From Nitzschia sp. pyKryTriq1 (lineage: Eukaryota > Bacillariophyta > Bacillariophyceae > Bacillariales > Bacillariaceae), in contig OY101116.1 in assembly GCA_956465555.1 (NCBI GenBank), positions 4,154,001 to 4,218,000 of the forward strand: 64,000 nt of DNA, in the 5' to 3' direction. Positions 32,020 through 42,449 of the stretch are shown one piece after another. The notes beneath the pieces were generated by a model that had not been told where the DNA came from, did not search any database, and saw only the letters and a list, made by a program, of their open reading frames with translations. Position 1 is the first letter of the stretch; the number at the start of each line of letters is the position of its first letter. Both the position numbers and the translations under genes were made by a program.

Positions 32020-34815
32020 TCATTGATACCGATAGTGGCTCCAATGAAAGGGCGGGGCCGTAGATGATGATGATAGTGATGATGATGATGGCCGTACGGG
32101 GATCGTTGTTCTTCTTGTCGGTCCATTGTTGCTCTTGTTGTTGCTGCTCTGGTTTGTCTTTCGAGGAGGAGGAGGAGGAGCAGCAGTACTGCGTGTAGTA
32201 GTACTGCTGGTGCTGGTGCTGCTGTTGCAGGAGGACGTCGTCCGTCTACTGCAGTTCCTGGAGGACGTCGTCCGGCTGGTAGTAGTAGTAGTAGTAGTAG
32301 AAGTAGCGTTTTTCTTAGCAGCAGCAGCAGCAGTAGTAGTCAATCGCTGCTGCTGCTGCTGCTGGTTCTTCGTCTTGTTTTGTTTCTTTTTTTCTTCCTT
32401 GTCGGCCAGATACTTCTCGGCAAAAATGCGAGCGGCATCGAATGTAGTCATAATAGTACTACTAGTACTACAACGTTTGTTCTTCTGGTTCTTCTTGCTC
32501 TGGTCGTTCTCGTTCTTCTTGGACGATGAGGATGATGATGATGATGTTGTTGTTGATGTTGATCTTGTCGTCATGGTGGTGATGTGGTTAGTACTGCAGT
32601 TGGTGCCTTCTTCGTCTTCGCCTTTTTCTTCTTCTTGACGCAAAAGTAGTAGTAGTAGCAACGGTTGCAAGGTTTCTTTCCATTCCGATTGAGCTTGCAT
32701 CATGGTATATCGTTCGGATATGGTGTCCGTCCAACAATGATGGAGAAAGGTCGCGAGGACTGGTGTTGTTGTTGATGTCGTTGTTGTTGTTGCTGCCAAA
32801 TTTGGTCGTTCTCCTTGATAAAAGACATGTTGGGAATGTTCTTTGGAAGTACGAAATTGAGCATAGGGCTTTTCTCCGTCCAAGTTCTTTTTCAAAACTT
32901 CCCAACACAAGACACCAAAACTATACACATCGGCTTTCAAGTTGTACCGTTCGCCTCGTCCCACTTCGGGACTTTGATATCGTTTGGAACCAATCAAGGG
33001 TGTCAAATGAAATCGTTCCACTTGAGGATCCACCATATCCTCATCATCATCGATTTCTTCTTCTTTATTGTCTTGTTCTTGATCTTGATCTTGATGTTTT
33101 TGTTTTTGTAGTACTTGAAGTTGTTTGGTGGAAGAAGAAGAAGAGGAAGAGGAATACCTACCAGTAGTAGTAGTAGTAGTAGTAGTACTGCGGCCGTTCA
33201 TGATGAATTTGTTGTGTTGTTGTTGTTGTTGTTGTTCCAGTAAGAGAGCGGCAGCCGAAGCCGTAGTTGGAACTCGACAGGCGACATCAAAATCAAACAG
33301 CTTGAGCTTGCCGCCACTGCCATTGCCGCTCGTCATCATCATCATCTCGAATCCAATATTCTCCGGTTTGATATCTCGATGCAAGATATGGTGTTGTTGT
33401 AAATGCACCAAGGCACTCAAGAGATCGGTTACTGTCGTGAGTCGTTCTTGCCACAGCAGTTCTTGTTCTTGTTCTTCGTCGAGCCGATCATCATCTTTTG
33501 GATTGTTGTTTTTGTTGTTGTTGGATCTACTACTACTGCTCCCAAAAAGCCGCCGCCAGGCTGCTGCTGCTGCTGCTGCTGCTGGTCGTCGTAGTCGTCG
33601 TCGTCTTCGTGACTGTAGTAGTTGTTGTATTCGTTCTTGTCGTTGGGGCCATTCGACTCCTAGTTTGTGTCGCAAAGTGATTTTCGGTTGTAGTTGTTCC
33701 AATACCAAACAAAAGGCATCATGACGACCGGTATGACCAAAACCATCGAGACCGGTGGCGGTCCAACCATGGATTTGCACAATGTGGGCATGCCCTTGCA
33801 ATTCTTGTAGCAATCGGCCTTCTTGGACGAGATCGGCGGCCGCATGGGCCAAGACCATGGGATGTTTCTTGACGAGTTTTTGGCGCAAGACTTTGACTAC
33901 CAAATAATTATTACTGGTAGTAGTAGTGGTAGTTGTGGTTGCTGTGCTTGTTGTTGTAGTTGCTCCTGATGATGATTGAGCCTTCTTGTTACTACTACCA
34001 GATCTGGTAGTAGCAGGAGTAGGAGCAGCAGCAGCAGCAGCGCGCTGTTGTACTAATCTTCTTTCACGTCCTCCTTTTCCTCCTCCTCGCAACGATTGAA
34101 TCGCATAGACGTTATGAAAGGATCCTTCTCCAAGTTTGGTTCCCAATTCAATTTGAGAGTGCTGGATCATGGTGATCATTGCTGGGCTTGTTGTACTTGT
34201 GCTTTTAGAAGTAGAAGTAGTCCTAGTGGTAGTAGTAGTGGTAGTAGTCCTGGCGATGTTCTTCTTTTCCAGTCTCGCTTGTGCCCACTTGACAATCTTG
34301 TTGCTGACATCTTGCGTAAAAATGGGAGCAAAATCACGTCCGACAAAATTACGTTGCGTTTGTTGGGACCATTTCTTCTTTGTCGTCGTCTTGACTTGTT
34401 GTTGTTGCTCTTGCTCGTGTTGTTCTTGCGCTTGCTCTTGCGTGATGCTGGTGGGTTTGAGGAGGAGAAGAGGAGCAGCAGCAGAAGCAGCAGCAGTAGG
34501 AGTACTACTACTAGATCCTCGGTACATTGGTGTAGCAGCACACGGAGTAGTAGTACTAGTAGTACTCGTACTACTACTAGAAGTAACAGTAGGTGCTGAT
34601 GCCACGAGAACTCTGACGTTGTCGGCATCCGCATCCGCATCCGGATCTGGATCCGCATCGGGATCACTGCTGCTGCTGCAGATGCTTGTCACGCTGCAAT
34701 CATCATCGTTCACACCAGTCGTACTACCAATAGGATCCGGCTTCTTCAAGCAACAATGACGACGAGGATACTGCTGCTGCTGCTGCTGCTGCTGCTGGTT
34801 CAGATGAATCTTCAT
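32020..34815 (-). CDS. Protein kinase with DFD in place of DFG, long low-complexity flanks
   Basis: A single exon of 931 residues from the ATG at 34815 (MKIHL). An in-frame ATG at 34923 would add 36 residues that do not look coding. Landmarks are GEGSFHNVY (near 228), VVKVL (near 307), HRDIKPENIGFE (near 478, canonical HRD), FDFDVA (near 506, Asp replacing the DFG Gly), YQSPE, and DVYSFGVLCWEVL. The N-terminal 200 residues and C-terminal 270 residues are poly-Thr, Ser, Gln and Lys. A long insertion with basic runs sits between the N-lobe and C-lobe motifs. This kinase is not a close relative of the three DLG kinases nearby, although it shares the NIGF string after the catalytic loop. It probably belongs to a TKL-like group. 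Activity is uncertain because of the DFD. Confidence 0.8.
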   Translation of the reverse strand: MKIHLNQQQQQQQQQYPRRHCCLKKPDPIGSTTGVNDDDCSVTSICSSSSDPDADPDPDADADADNVRVLVASAPTVTSSSSTSTTSTTTPCAATPMYRGSSSSTPTAAASAAAPLLLLKPTSITQEQAQEQHEQEQQQQVKTTTKKKWSQQTQRNFVGRDFAPIFTQDVSNKIVKWAQARLEKKNIARTTTTTTTTRTTSTSKSTSTTSPAMITMIQHSQIELGTKLGEGSFHNVYAIQSLRGGGKGGRERRLVQQRAAAAAAPTPATTRSGSSNKKAQSSSGATTTTSTATTTTTTTTSNNYLVVKVLRQKLVKKHPMVLAHAAADLVQEGRLLQELQGHAHIVQIHGWTATGLDGFGHTGRHDAFCLVLEQLQPKITLRHKLGVEWPQRQERIQQLLQSRRRRRLRRPAAAAAAAAWRRLFGSSSSRSNNNKNNNPKDDDRLDEEQEQELLWQERLTTVTDLLSALVHLQQHHILHRDIKPENIGFEMMMMTSGNGSGGKLKLFDFDVACRVPTTASAAALLLEQQQQQQHNKFIMNGRSTTTTTTTTGRYSSSSSSSSTKQLQVLQKQKHQDQDQEQDNKEEEIDDDEDMVDPQVERFHLTPLIGSKRYQSPEVGRGERYNLKADVYSFGVLCWEVLKKNLDGEKPYAQFRTSKEHSQHVFYQGERPNLAATTTTTSTTTPVLATFLHHCWTDTISERYTMMQAQSEWKETLQPLLLLLLLRQEEEKGEDEEGTNCSTNHITTMTTRSTSTTTSSSSSSSSKKNENDQSKKNQKNKRCSTSSTIMTTFDAARIFAEKYLADKEEKKKQNKTKNQQQQQQRLTTTAAAAAKKNATSTTTTTTTSRTTSSRNCSRRTTSSCNSSTSTSSTTTRSTAAPPPPPRKTNQSSNNKSNNGPTRRTTIPVRPSSSSLSSSSTAPPFHWSHYRYQ

Positions 34816-35945
34816 GGTCGTCTTTTGTTCGCTATGCCTCTTCTGTTTGTAAAAAAAGGAAAGAAAATGCTCTACATACACAGTACGGTAGTAGAGAGGA
34901 AGCAGACAAGAGATATATACCAAACAAATAGTGATGATGATGATGATGATGATGATGATATGATCCTTGATGCTATTATTTTATGCTTTTTTTCCTCATT
35001 CCAAACTGCACGCAGGATGCATTATATTGCGATGCTTGCGTCTCACTCACCGCGAGGCGCTACTACAGTACTAGTAGGCGCGAGCTTCTTATTACGCAGG
35101 GAAATGCACCGCAGCCGCGCTCGCTGCCGGTATGTAGCCTTCAGCAAGAAAGATAGATGATGATAGTAATTAGTTGTTCGCGCGACGTGGTGATAATGCA
35201 CGATGAGGGCATTTTTAGCGTTTAGGCAACCATTCTCCTTCTTCCGGATGAGGTTATAATGGAAGCAAAGAACAATCTTGCGAATAATGTCTGATACTTT
35301 AACCATTAAATAAGATTTATCAACACTTTTTTTCAAAAGACATGTAATTATTATCATCATTCACGAGTGTCTTAAAGCGGATCATAAGCCTAGAGAAGAA
35401 GGAGAACAATTACTTAAGTATATTACCACGTACTGTGCACAAGCGTAAGTACAGTACTACAGGCAGGTAGTACATTATGTGCAGTAGTGAATATGCCCTG
35501 ACGACTGCGACGTCACTTCGCGCATCCAGTATTTCACAGTTATTTTGATTAGATGACCCACATACATTTGCGCGGCAGCCCTTCCCTCATAACGCATGCA
35601 CATTCTATTATTTTATTTTTATTCATTGATTGATGATACTGTACATCCATGCATGCAGGCACGCACCGACCGCAGGCACGACCACATTGCCAGCGCCAGC
35701 CGGCAATCCCAAAACACAAGAAGGTGCACCAACAGCTCATCGAAACAAGCGTTGAGGAGGAATAGTGTCACCCACTCCACATTATACCGATAATATCGCA
35801 CCAAGTACTACATGTGCATTCTGGTTTTCTCTTGTTGGTGTCATCATCATTCCATTCCAACATACATCCATATTACATCAATCGATCAGTCGATCGGTAG
35901 TAGCATCGTCATCGTCAACCAAGGAGCAGAAGAACCATCATCATC
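34816..35945. other. Intergenic between divergent genes, no gene seen
   Basis: A (GAT)n run near 34932-34963 and mixed-sequence DNA. The open frames at 34756-35360 and 35549-35804 overlap on both strands and carry no motif. The last 70 bp before 35946 (AAGGAGCAGAAGAACC region) are probable 5' UTR. Confidence 0.4.
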
Positions 35946-38900
35946 ATGGTGGCCTGCTGCTGCTTTTGCTTCTTTCCCTACGGAGCCATTGGAGTCACGG
36001 TCCTGTATGGCGCCTTTTGTTTCATGGTTCTTTCCCTGCTAGGAACAGAATGTCCCCAAGGAGAATGTCGGACGGAAGGGGTCGACAATGCTCCCATTGC
36101 TTGGATGAGCAATGTCTTTATTGCCATTGCATTCCTAATGCTCGGGGTGCACATTCTCTTTATGAAACGACAACGTGGATCATTGTGTCGTGCCTTTCTA
36201 GCATTCCTGGCAATGAGTATATCTCATGTTCTTTGGGCCATGGTGGGACATTCCTTTGGCAATGATGGAACCAAAGATGGATTGGGCAATCGAGGCTACT
36301 TTATACTCAACATGTTGGCCTATATATTTGCGGCCGATGCCATGTACGAAGTGACGGGTCTCGCCATTGCCGTTTGGAGGACCATTTTACCGGAATATCA
36401 ATCCAGTATCTGCTGTGGACGTACCAGCTTACGAATCTATGAAGTCTTTCTTGGAATTACCATTTTGATCATTGCCTCGGGATGCCTATGGTGTTCTTCG
36501 ACCGATGAGATTGTCGTTTCGACGACCTTGGATCAAATTCCCAATGATTTGGACGATATTGAAGTGCATACGTGTATTCAAATGGTCGATATCGGCCAAG
36601 TCGTCTTTACGGCGGTATCAGCCTTGTTTTGGATTGCCGTCGCTTCCATCTATGGTGCTTCGGCCCGACAACAAATTTTCGAATTGGACAAGTGGTACTT
36701 TGTTTGGGGCATGCCGACCTCGTTGGCCGCAGCCGCCGTCATTTGCTTCCAAACGACGATTTTCGTCTTTCATCTCATGGCCTTTTTATTACAACGAAGT
36801 GCCGAATCAGAGCCCGATGAATCCATTGCGACAACCGCCTCGATTGCCTATCATTATTGTATCCTCATGACGGGATTCTTTGCTCATAACTTTTTATCAG
36901 AAATGTCCATTGGACGAAATGTACTTGTTCATCAAATCAACAAACGAAAGAAGAAGACGCGAAACAGTACTACCGAAGGCGATCATGATAATGATAATGG
37001 CGATGGTGGCGATGATGATGATAATGGTGATGCTGCTGCTGCCAGTGGAGAAGAGGATCAACAGGATGATACTTCCCATTCGTCATCCAACCATAGCCTC
37101 TCCTTGAAGAATATCATGATTGTACCATCCTTCTCGTCTGGTGCTACGAAAAGTTGGGAGAAAGAGCAGGCTACAGGTGAACAACGTCCTGATCCTCCGG
37201 TCTTAGAAACAGAAAAACAAAAGAAGGAACTACCCATGATGGCGTCGCTCATGGATGACCATTCGAGTACAACTAGTGGTGCTGGTAGTAGTAGTGGCTC
37301 GAGCAGCAGCGCCGTCAAGAAGAGGAGTTTGCTGCCCGAGTCTTCAAAGGACGAGGTTGCTCCTGCTGCTGTTGTGGCCGACGACAATATTCCATCGACA
37401 CCCCTACAACATCAGCAGCCATCACCACAACCGATAGTGTTTTGCGGATGGTCCATGGATCATTTGTTTGGAGGAGGAGGCACTCCTCCACCACCACCAG
37501 CCACTCCCAAATCGACGAGTCCTCGTGGCGTGGATCCCTTTCAGGGTATGGAACAAGGCTTGGCGGCTCCTAGTACTACTAGTACTTCTACTAGTGCCTG
37601 TAGTACACCCAAGAAGGCTTCGAGTAGTCCCACTGCTCTTGATTCGACCGGATCAGGTAGTGGTGACGATGCTGCTTCGACTACATCCACCGATTCTCCT
37701 CCAGGAGTCTTTTCGTGGCTCTCTTCCATAATTTCGGAAGGAGGAGGAGTGAGCCCGATGAGGACAACACCACCAGCAACAGCAGCAGCAGCAACAGTGG
37801 ACGAACAAAGAAATGATCAAGACAACGAGTTGAAGGAATTCGATGTCGAAATGAGAAATCAAGCGTTGGATTCTCCATCAACAACAGCAGCAGCAGCACC
37901 AGCCCCATTAGCAGTGGAAGCAGAGGATGTGGAAACGGGCAGTACTGCTCGTTCGTCCCCGTCTCCTACGAAAAGCCCCACGATGTCGCCTTCTTCTCGA
38001 CCAAGAAAGGCGCAACGACGAGGATCAGTTACCAAGTACTCCCTCGACGATGCGGCACATGAAACGCTTCAGTTGCCATCTCTCTCGTCGGAACTCAAAG
38101 AACTCAAAGAAACGTTTCAAGAAATTGAACATGAAAGAGGTACCAGCAGCAACAACGCCAAGAACAATACACAAGAAGAACAGCCTAGTAGTAGTAGTAT
38201 CTTGAGTGGCCTGGGCACGGCGATCTGGTCTGTACTCGAAAATGGGCAACAAGTACTCAAGGATGCCACTGCTACCAGTCCTCGTCAACGTGTCGACACG
38301 TATGCTGGTATGATGGCCAGCACCAGAGAAGAGTCCGTAGCTGCTTCTGCTGATAGTCCACCAGAAGCGCCACGCTATTTCAGCATTATCGGTGGGCCAA
38401 TGGCGGACTCTCCTCACCACGAAAGAACCAGTAGTACTACTGGTGACAATGATCAGGATACGATTCGTACAGACGCTTGTGTGGTTCTCACCACCAACAC
38501 TGAAAAACAACAGGAACAACAGGAACAACAGGAACAACAGGAACAACAAGAACAACGTCGTATTGGCTTACCTCCTGCTGCTCCTGCTGCTCTGTCAACG
38601 ACAAGACCCCGATCTCGTCGACCCCCTCGCCAACGACAGGCTTCCACGATGGTGTCCCAAATGGCGGACTGGCAAAACAATCCCAGCAGCACCATCACCA
38701 CAAGAGCTAATGCAATTCCACGTTCAACAACAACAGTAGTAGCTGCTGGTGGTGGCTCATCTCCTGCTCCTCGAACCACCAAACAACAACATATCAAACG
38801 AACTGTCTCTACACCCAATAGAAGCATGAAAGAACGGTCTCATCATTCCCACCACCACGAAATTCGGCAATCAAATAGCATGACGTCTGCAGTGGACTGG

Positions 38901-39473
38901 AGAAGAAACCAGACTACTACCGGGCGAAGTAGCAGCAGAAACCAACATCTCCCACCAGTACCTACTACTACCGCTTCGGGCAACAAGAAGAAGAAACAAA
39001 CAGCATCAGTCGTCCGGCGATCTTCTTCGCTCGTTTCGGGCCCAAGGACTCTCGCCCATGATGATGACGACGAAGATGGTGATTCGTCAAGTGCGACTAG
39101 TACTAGTTCGAGTGATGGCAGGATGATCATGTTGCGGCAAGCTTCTTCTTTTGGTGGTGGCAGGAAGTCTACTACTAGTGCTGCTGCTGCTGCTGCTGCT
39201 GCTGAAGCTCCTACTACTCTCCCCAAAAAGCAGCGCAACAGACTCAGCAGTTACCAACAGCCAAAGCATAAGCATCCTCCTCGTTCCTCCGCACTCCTCT
39301 CGGGTCCAAGGACTATCACTCGTGATGATGATGACGACGATGATAGCAATCATGATAGCACCAGTAGTAGTAGTAGTAGTGGCAGTGGCAGTGGCAGTGG
39401 TGATGCCAGGGATGACGCAGTCGCACCAGCTCGAAGACGTCACCAGCGAAGAGATTTGAGGGCGAGTAGCTAG
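35946..39473 (+). CDS. Multi-pass membrane protein with very long disordered tail, unrecognised family
   Basis: A single exon of 1,175 residues. The first 330 hold about eight hydrophobic segments (roughly 10-32, 54-75, 82-105, 115-142, 158-180, 215-240, 250-285, 300-322) separated by short loops. Several Cys residues lie in the loops (TECPQGECR, SSICCGRT). The order suggests a seven- or eight-helix bundle, but no GPCR, ceramidase or transporter signature could be named. From about residue 335 the chain is hydrophilic: basic (NKRKKKTR), then acidic, then Ser/Thr/Pro-rich. It includes a predicted helix ELKELKETFQEIEHER, a run of EQQ pentamer repeats, and two similar Ser-Gly-Pro-Arg-Thr boxes (VSGPRTLAHDDDD and LLSGPRTITRDDDD) near the end. 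A membrane receptor or scaffold with a cytosolic regulatory tail is a reasonable guess only. Confidence 0.75.
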   Translation: MVACCCFCFFPYGAIGVTVLYGAFCFMVLSLLGTECPQGECRTEGVDNAPIAWMSNVFIAIAFLMLGVHILFMKRQRGSLCRAFLAFLAMSISHVLWAMVGHSFGNDGTKDGLGNRGYFILNMLAYIFAADAMYEVTGLAIAVWRTILPEYQSSICCGRTSLRIYEVFLGITILIIASGCLWCSSTDEIVVSTTLDQIPNDLDDIEVHTCIQMVDIGQVVFTAVSALFWIAVASIYGASARQQIFELDKWYFVWGMPTSLAAAAVICFQTTIFVFHLMAFLLQRSAESEPDESIATTASIAYHYCILMTGFFAHNFLSEMSIGRNVLVHQINKRKKKTRNSTTEGDHDNDNGDGGDDDDNGDAAAASGEEDQQDDTSHSSSNHSLSLKNIMIVPSFSSGATKSWEKEQATGEQRPDPPVLETEKQKKELPMMASLMDDHSSTTSGAGSSSGSSSSAVKKRSLLPESSKDEVAPAAVVADDNIPSTPLQHQQPSPQPIVFCGWSMDHLFGGGGTPPPPPATPKSTSPRGVDPFQGMEQGLAAPSTTSTSTSACSTPKKASSSPTALDSTGSGSGDDAASTTSTDSPPGVFSWLSSIISEGGGVSPMRTTPPATAAAATVDEQRNDQDNELKEFDVEMRNQALDSPSTTAAAAPAPLAVEAEDVETGSTARSSPSPTKSPTMSPSSRPRKAQRRGSVTKYSLDDAAHETLQLPSLSSELKELKETFQEIEHERGTSSNNAKNNTQEEQPSSSSILSGLGTAIWSVLENGQQVLKDATATSPRQRVDTYAGMMASTREESVAASADSPPEAPRYFSIIGGPMADSPHHERTSSTTGDNDQDTIRTDACVVLTTNTEKQQEQQEQQEQQEQQEQRRIGLPPAAPAALSTTRPRSRRPPRQRQASTMVSQMADWQNNPSSTITTRANAIPRSTTTVVAAGGGSSPAPRTTKQQHIKRTVSTPNRSMKERSHHSHHHEIRQSNSMTSAVDWRRNQTTTGRSSSRNQHLPPVPTTTASGNKKKKQTASVVRRSSSLVSGPRTLAHDDDDEDGDSSSATSTSSSDGRMIMLRQASSFGGGRKSTTSAAAAAAAAEAPTTLPKKQRNRLSSYQQPKHKHPPRSSALLSGPRTITRDDDDDDDSNHDSTSSSSSSGSGSGSGDARDDAVAPARRRHQRRDLRASS

Positions 39474-39815
39474 AGAGAGTAGTAAGTAGATAAACAGCAA
39501 GCAAGCAAGCAAAGCTACTACTTCTACTCTACTACTAGTAGTAGTAGCCACGAGAAGGAACTACAATAACTAAATCTACTCTTCTACTAGTAGAGTAGCT
39601 CTACTACTAGTAGAGGTAGTAGTAGATTAGTAGTACTAAGAGTATCATATCATAATAATAACAAACTCTATCTAGTAGTAGTATAATAGTAATACTTTGT
39701 AAAGTGGCTTAAAAGGTTTCTTTTTGATAAAATACTCTACTAGTAGCGTTCGTACAGTATGTAGTACGAGTAGACTACTACCACTACTCGTAGTAGTAGT
39801 AGTAGTAGTAGTAGT
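39474..39815. other. Convergent 3' region
   Basis: CTA/TAG tracts between the membrane-protein gene and the second KIX-like gene, with no gene. Confidence 0.4.
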
Positions 39816-41041
39816 CTATCGTTCACAAACAAAATTTTCAGCCTTCCACTCGTGAAATTCTTGTAAATTGGCTTGCGCCTGTTGGATGAGAGGTTCCCAA
39901 GATGGTGTTGTTGTTGTTGTAGCGGTGGTGGCAATATCCTTGGTAGTAGTAGTAGCATCCCGTAGGGCCTTGTCCCATAGAGTTACCAGGGGTGTTCCAA
40001 AAAAGAGACGCTTGACGGCAGTCGGAAACTCGGTCCCAAAACTAGCTGCTCCAGGAACGAGTTCCGTCTTGCCCTCTTGTCGACGAATGAATTGACACTT
40101 GGCACAGGAGGCTCCTACCAGTTCATTGCGTTCCTTGCGAATCGTATCGACCAACTCTTTGGTCTCTTGAAATCGATGCTCCCCTCCCATGGATTGTTGG
40201 AGCTGCTGTAGTAGCCGCAGTTGTTGTTGTTCCTGCTTCGAAGAATCGATGGACGATTGGGAGGAGGAGGAGGAGGATGTTCGTGATGCTGCTGCAGCCG
40301 CTGCCGCCTTTGCCTTTATCTTTTGATTCCGCAATACCGCCGATCGAACTCGTGGCAAGGCGATTTTCAGTCTCATCTCCAACGTTCGAAGGTCCGCATA
40401 ATCTCCCAGAGTGGGTGCCATTTGAAACAAGTGTTGTTCCAACAGGGATGCCATCTTTTCAATCTTGTTCATAGTAGTAGTAGTAGTATTAGTATCGTTG
40501 TTTGGATGATGATTTTGCGATGATATTAACTGAGCATTCAAACAAAGGATCCTAGTAATGGAAAGAAAGAACGGACGAAAGAACGAAAGAAGGAGAGAAA
40601 GAAAATGGTGTATGTGAGAACAAGAAGGATCGAAAAAAGAAAGGCCTATCATCATGCACAAATAAAGCGCAATGAATGAGGAGGAACTTACAATAGCTTT
40701 TTGATTTCGGCTCGCATCCTCTTGACATCGGTGGGATCGGCCATGTGATATTGCGATGATGGTGGTGATGATGATGATGATGATGATGATGATGCTCTCT
40801 TTGAAACAGCAGCAGCAGTCTTCTTTTGCGTGATGGTGCAAGTAGACTGTAGTGGCTGTCGTTGTAGTTCTACTACGGAGAGTCGTTCAAAGGAGCTGCT
40901 GACTCGTTCGATCAGCGAACTAGTAGTTGTGCTTTCGGGCAAAGTGGACGAGGACGACGATCTGTTGTTCATCGCCATCATCGGCATCATCCCTCGTGGT
41001 TCATGGAGGTGTTCATTCATTCTCATCATCGTCATCATCAT
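39816..41041 (-). CDS. KIX-like domain protein (diatom-type), two exons, paralogue of 22494-24188
   Basis: Exons 41041-40692 and 40551-39816 give 361 residues; the 140-nt intron has a GTAAGT donor and TACTAG acceptor. As in the paralogue, exon 1 ends with a short basic helix (DVKRMRAEIKKLL) and the intron splits the final Leu codon in the same phase. Exon 2 has IEKMASLLEQHLFQMAPTL then YADLRTLEMRLKIAL, a better match to the KIX helix-3 pattern than the paralogue. It also has a C-x-x-C pair (GASCAKC) and the shared C-terminal block FGTEFPTAVKRLFF ... WEPLIQQAQANLQEF. Low-complexity segments are fewer than in the paralogue. The function is inferred from KIX resemblance: binding of transactivation helices. 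The (TTGGAGTTG)n minisatellite lies directly upstream of the start. Confidence 0.65.
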
Positions 41042-41067
41042 TCTTGTTGTTGTTGTTGTTGTTGTTG

Positions 41068-41184
41068 TTGGAGTTGGAGTTGTTGGAGTTGTTGGAGTTG
41101 TTGGAGTTGTTGGAGTTGTTGGAGTTGTTGGAGTTGTTGGAGTTGTTGGAGTTGTTGGAGTTGTTGGAGTTGTTGGAGTTGTTG
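41068..41184 (+). repeat. (TTGGAGTTG)n minisatellite upstream of a KIX-like gene
   Basis: About 13 near-perfect copies of a 9-bp unit, flanked by (TTG)n, 27 bp upstream of the start codon at 41041. It is probably in the 5' UTR or proximal promoter. No in-frame ATG precedes it on the gene's strand, so it is unlikely to be translated. Confidence 0.85.
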
Positions 41185-42449
41185 TGGTGGTGGAGCGAGA
41201 ATGTTCTTCTTGTGCTTGTTATTTTTTTTTTGTGAGCCTATTATCCATCACGCGTTTTTTCCACGATCGCGTCCTTTCGATGCGATGATGACGACTCCTC
41301 CTCCTCTTCGGGTTTTCCCGCGGCCTCGGGCCTTTTTGTCAGGCCTTTTTCGTTCGCGGGATAAATGCATTCCTGCATGCATGCGAAATGCGAATGCAGA
41401 ACGCCGGCCGAAGATAGATGATGCCGCAAGGTTGATTGTTTTAATAAGCCTTGCTTGAAATTCTCTTTGTCCCGGTTACTAAATAATAATGTACATTACC
41501 CGGCCCGCGGGTGTCAGAGAGGCCTAAAGCACATTAAATATGAAAAGGCCTAGTAGTAGAGACACAGTAAAGTAGACTATCGCTTTGCATAAGGGACAGG
41601 ACAGACAGGCGAATCATCAACGCAACGGGCCTACTTGCACCGGGTCGGTGGTATTATTTATGCCTTATGTTTGGCCTTTTTGTAGGAGAAGTGAACTTCT
41701 TCTCCCATCGATCGCCGTGGTTCGTTATAGTTGTTGGCGTGGTCGATGGTTCGTTCCCGGGGAAACGAACCTACCGGTACTGTACAACTCGCGCGCACTG
41801 TACCAGTACCAGGTATAGGCCCAGGAAACGTAGAACCTCTCGTACTCTAGCTAGTAGTAGTACTGTAGAACCTCGTGCTACAACAAGAGAAACCGCATAC
41901 AGATTAGCGGATAGATGATGATGATGATGATGATGGGAGAATTATAAAAGAATAATCCGTATTCTCATCATCAACACGGAATAAAAATAAATAGCCCCGC
42001 CTTGCACCAAAAGGATATTAGTGTCAAGACGTCTCCTTCTGTTGTTGTCAAGAAGTACCAGCGCAGCGCAGTACTTAGTAGTAGTACTATATCGTAAAGC
42101 AGCGTACTACAGTAGTACCGGTATGGTAGAAGAGTACCGGTACAAGTACTGTAGTGTTTGGAACCATCCCCCGCCTCCTACTACCGACTTTTAGATTACT
42201 ACTCCACGACTACTCTCCTGCTTTTCTTGTACTCTACTACGAGTAGTGGTGATTGTTTTGCTACTCTACTCTACTCTACTAGTAGTAGTAATAGAGTAAG
42301 CTACTACTACTCGTACTGCTACTAGTAAAGTAGTAGCGGCTACTAGTACTGTAGAGTACTAGCGCACGCGCGGGTGATAATCTATTTTACAATCTGTTCA
42401 CCACCAACAATGAGGATACTACTAGTACTAGTAGAGTACTGCTGCTCTA
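41185..42449. other. Intergenic, no gene seen
   Basis: GC-richer up to about 41450, then mixed sequence and CTA/TAG tracts. A truncated piece of the dispersed element (TACTATATCGTAAAGCAGCG) lies at about 42083-42104. A (GAT)n run is near 41914-41934. Confidence 0.45.

Noticed and set aside
32126-34759. Several plus-strand open frames (up to about 200 codons) opposite the fourth kinase
   Set aside because: They are antisense shadows of CTG/GTT-type repeats. The minus strand encodes clear kinase motifs.
16892-34815. The kinase cluster as a defence or toxin-antitoxin-like island
   Set aside because: The genes are ordinary eukaryotic kinase paralogues with introns. Nothing in their neighbours points to a defence system.
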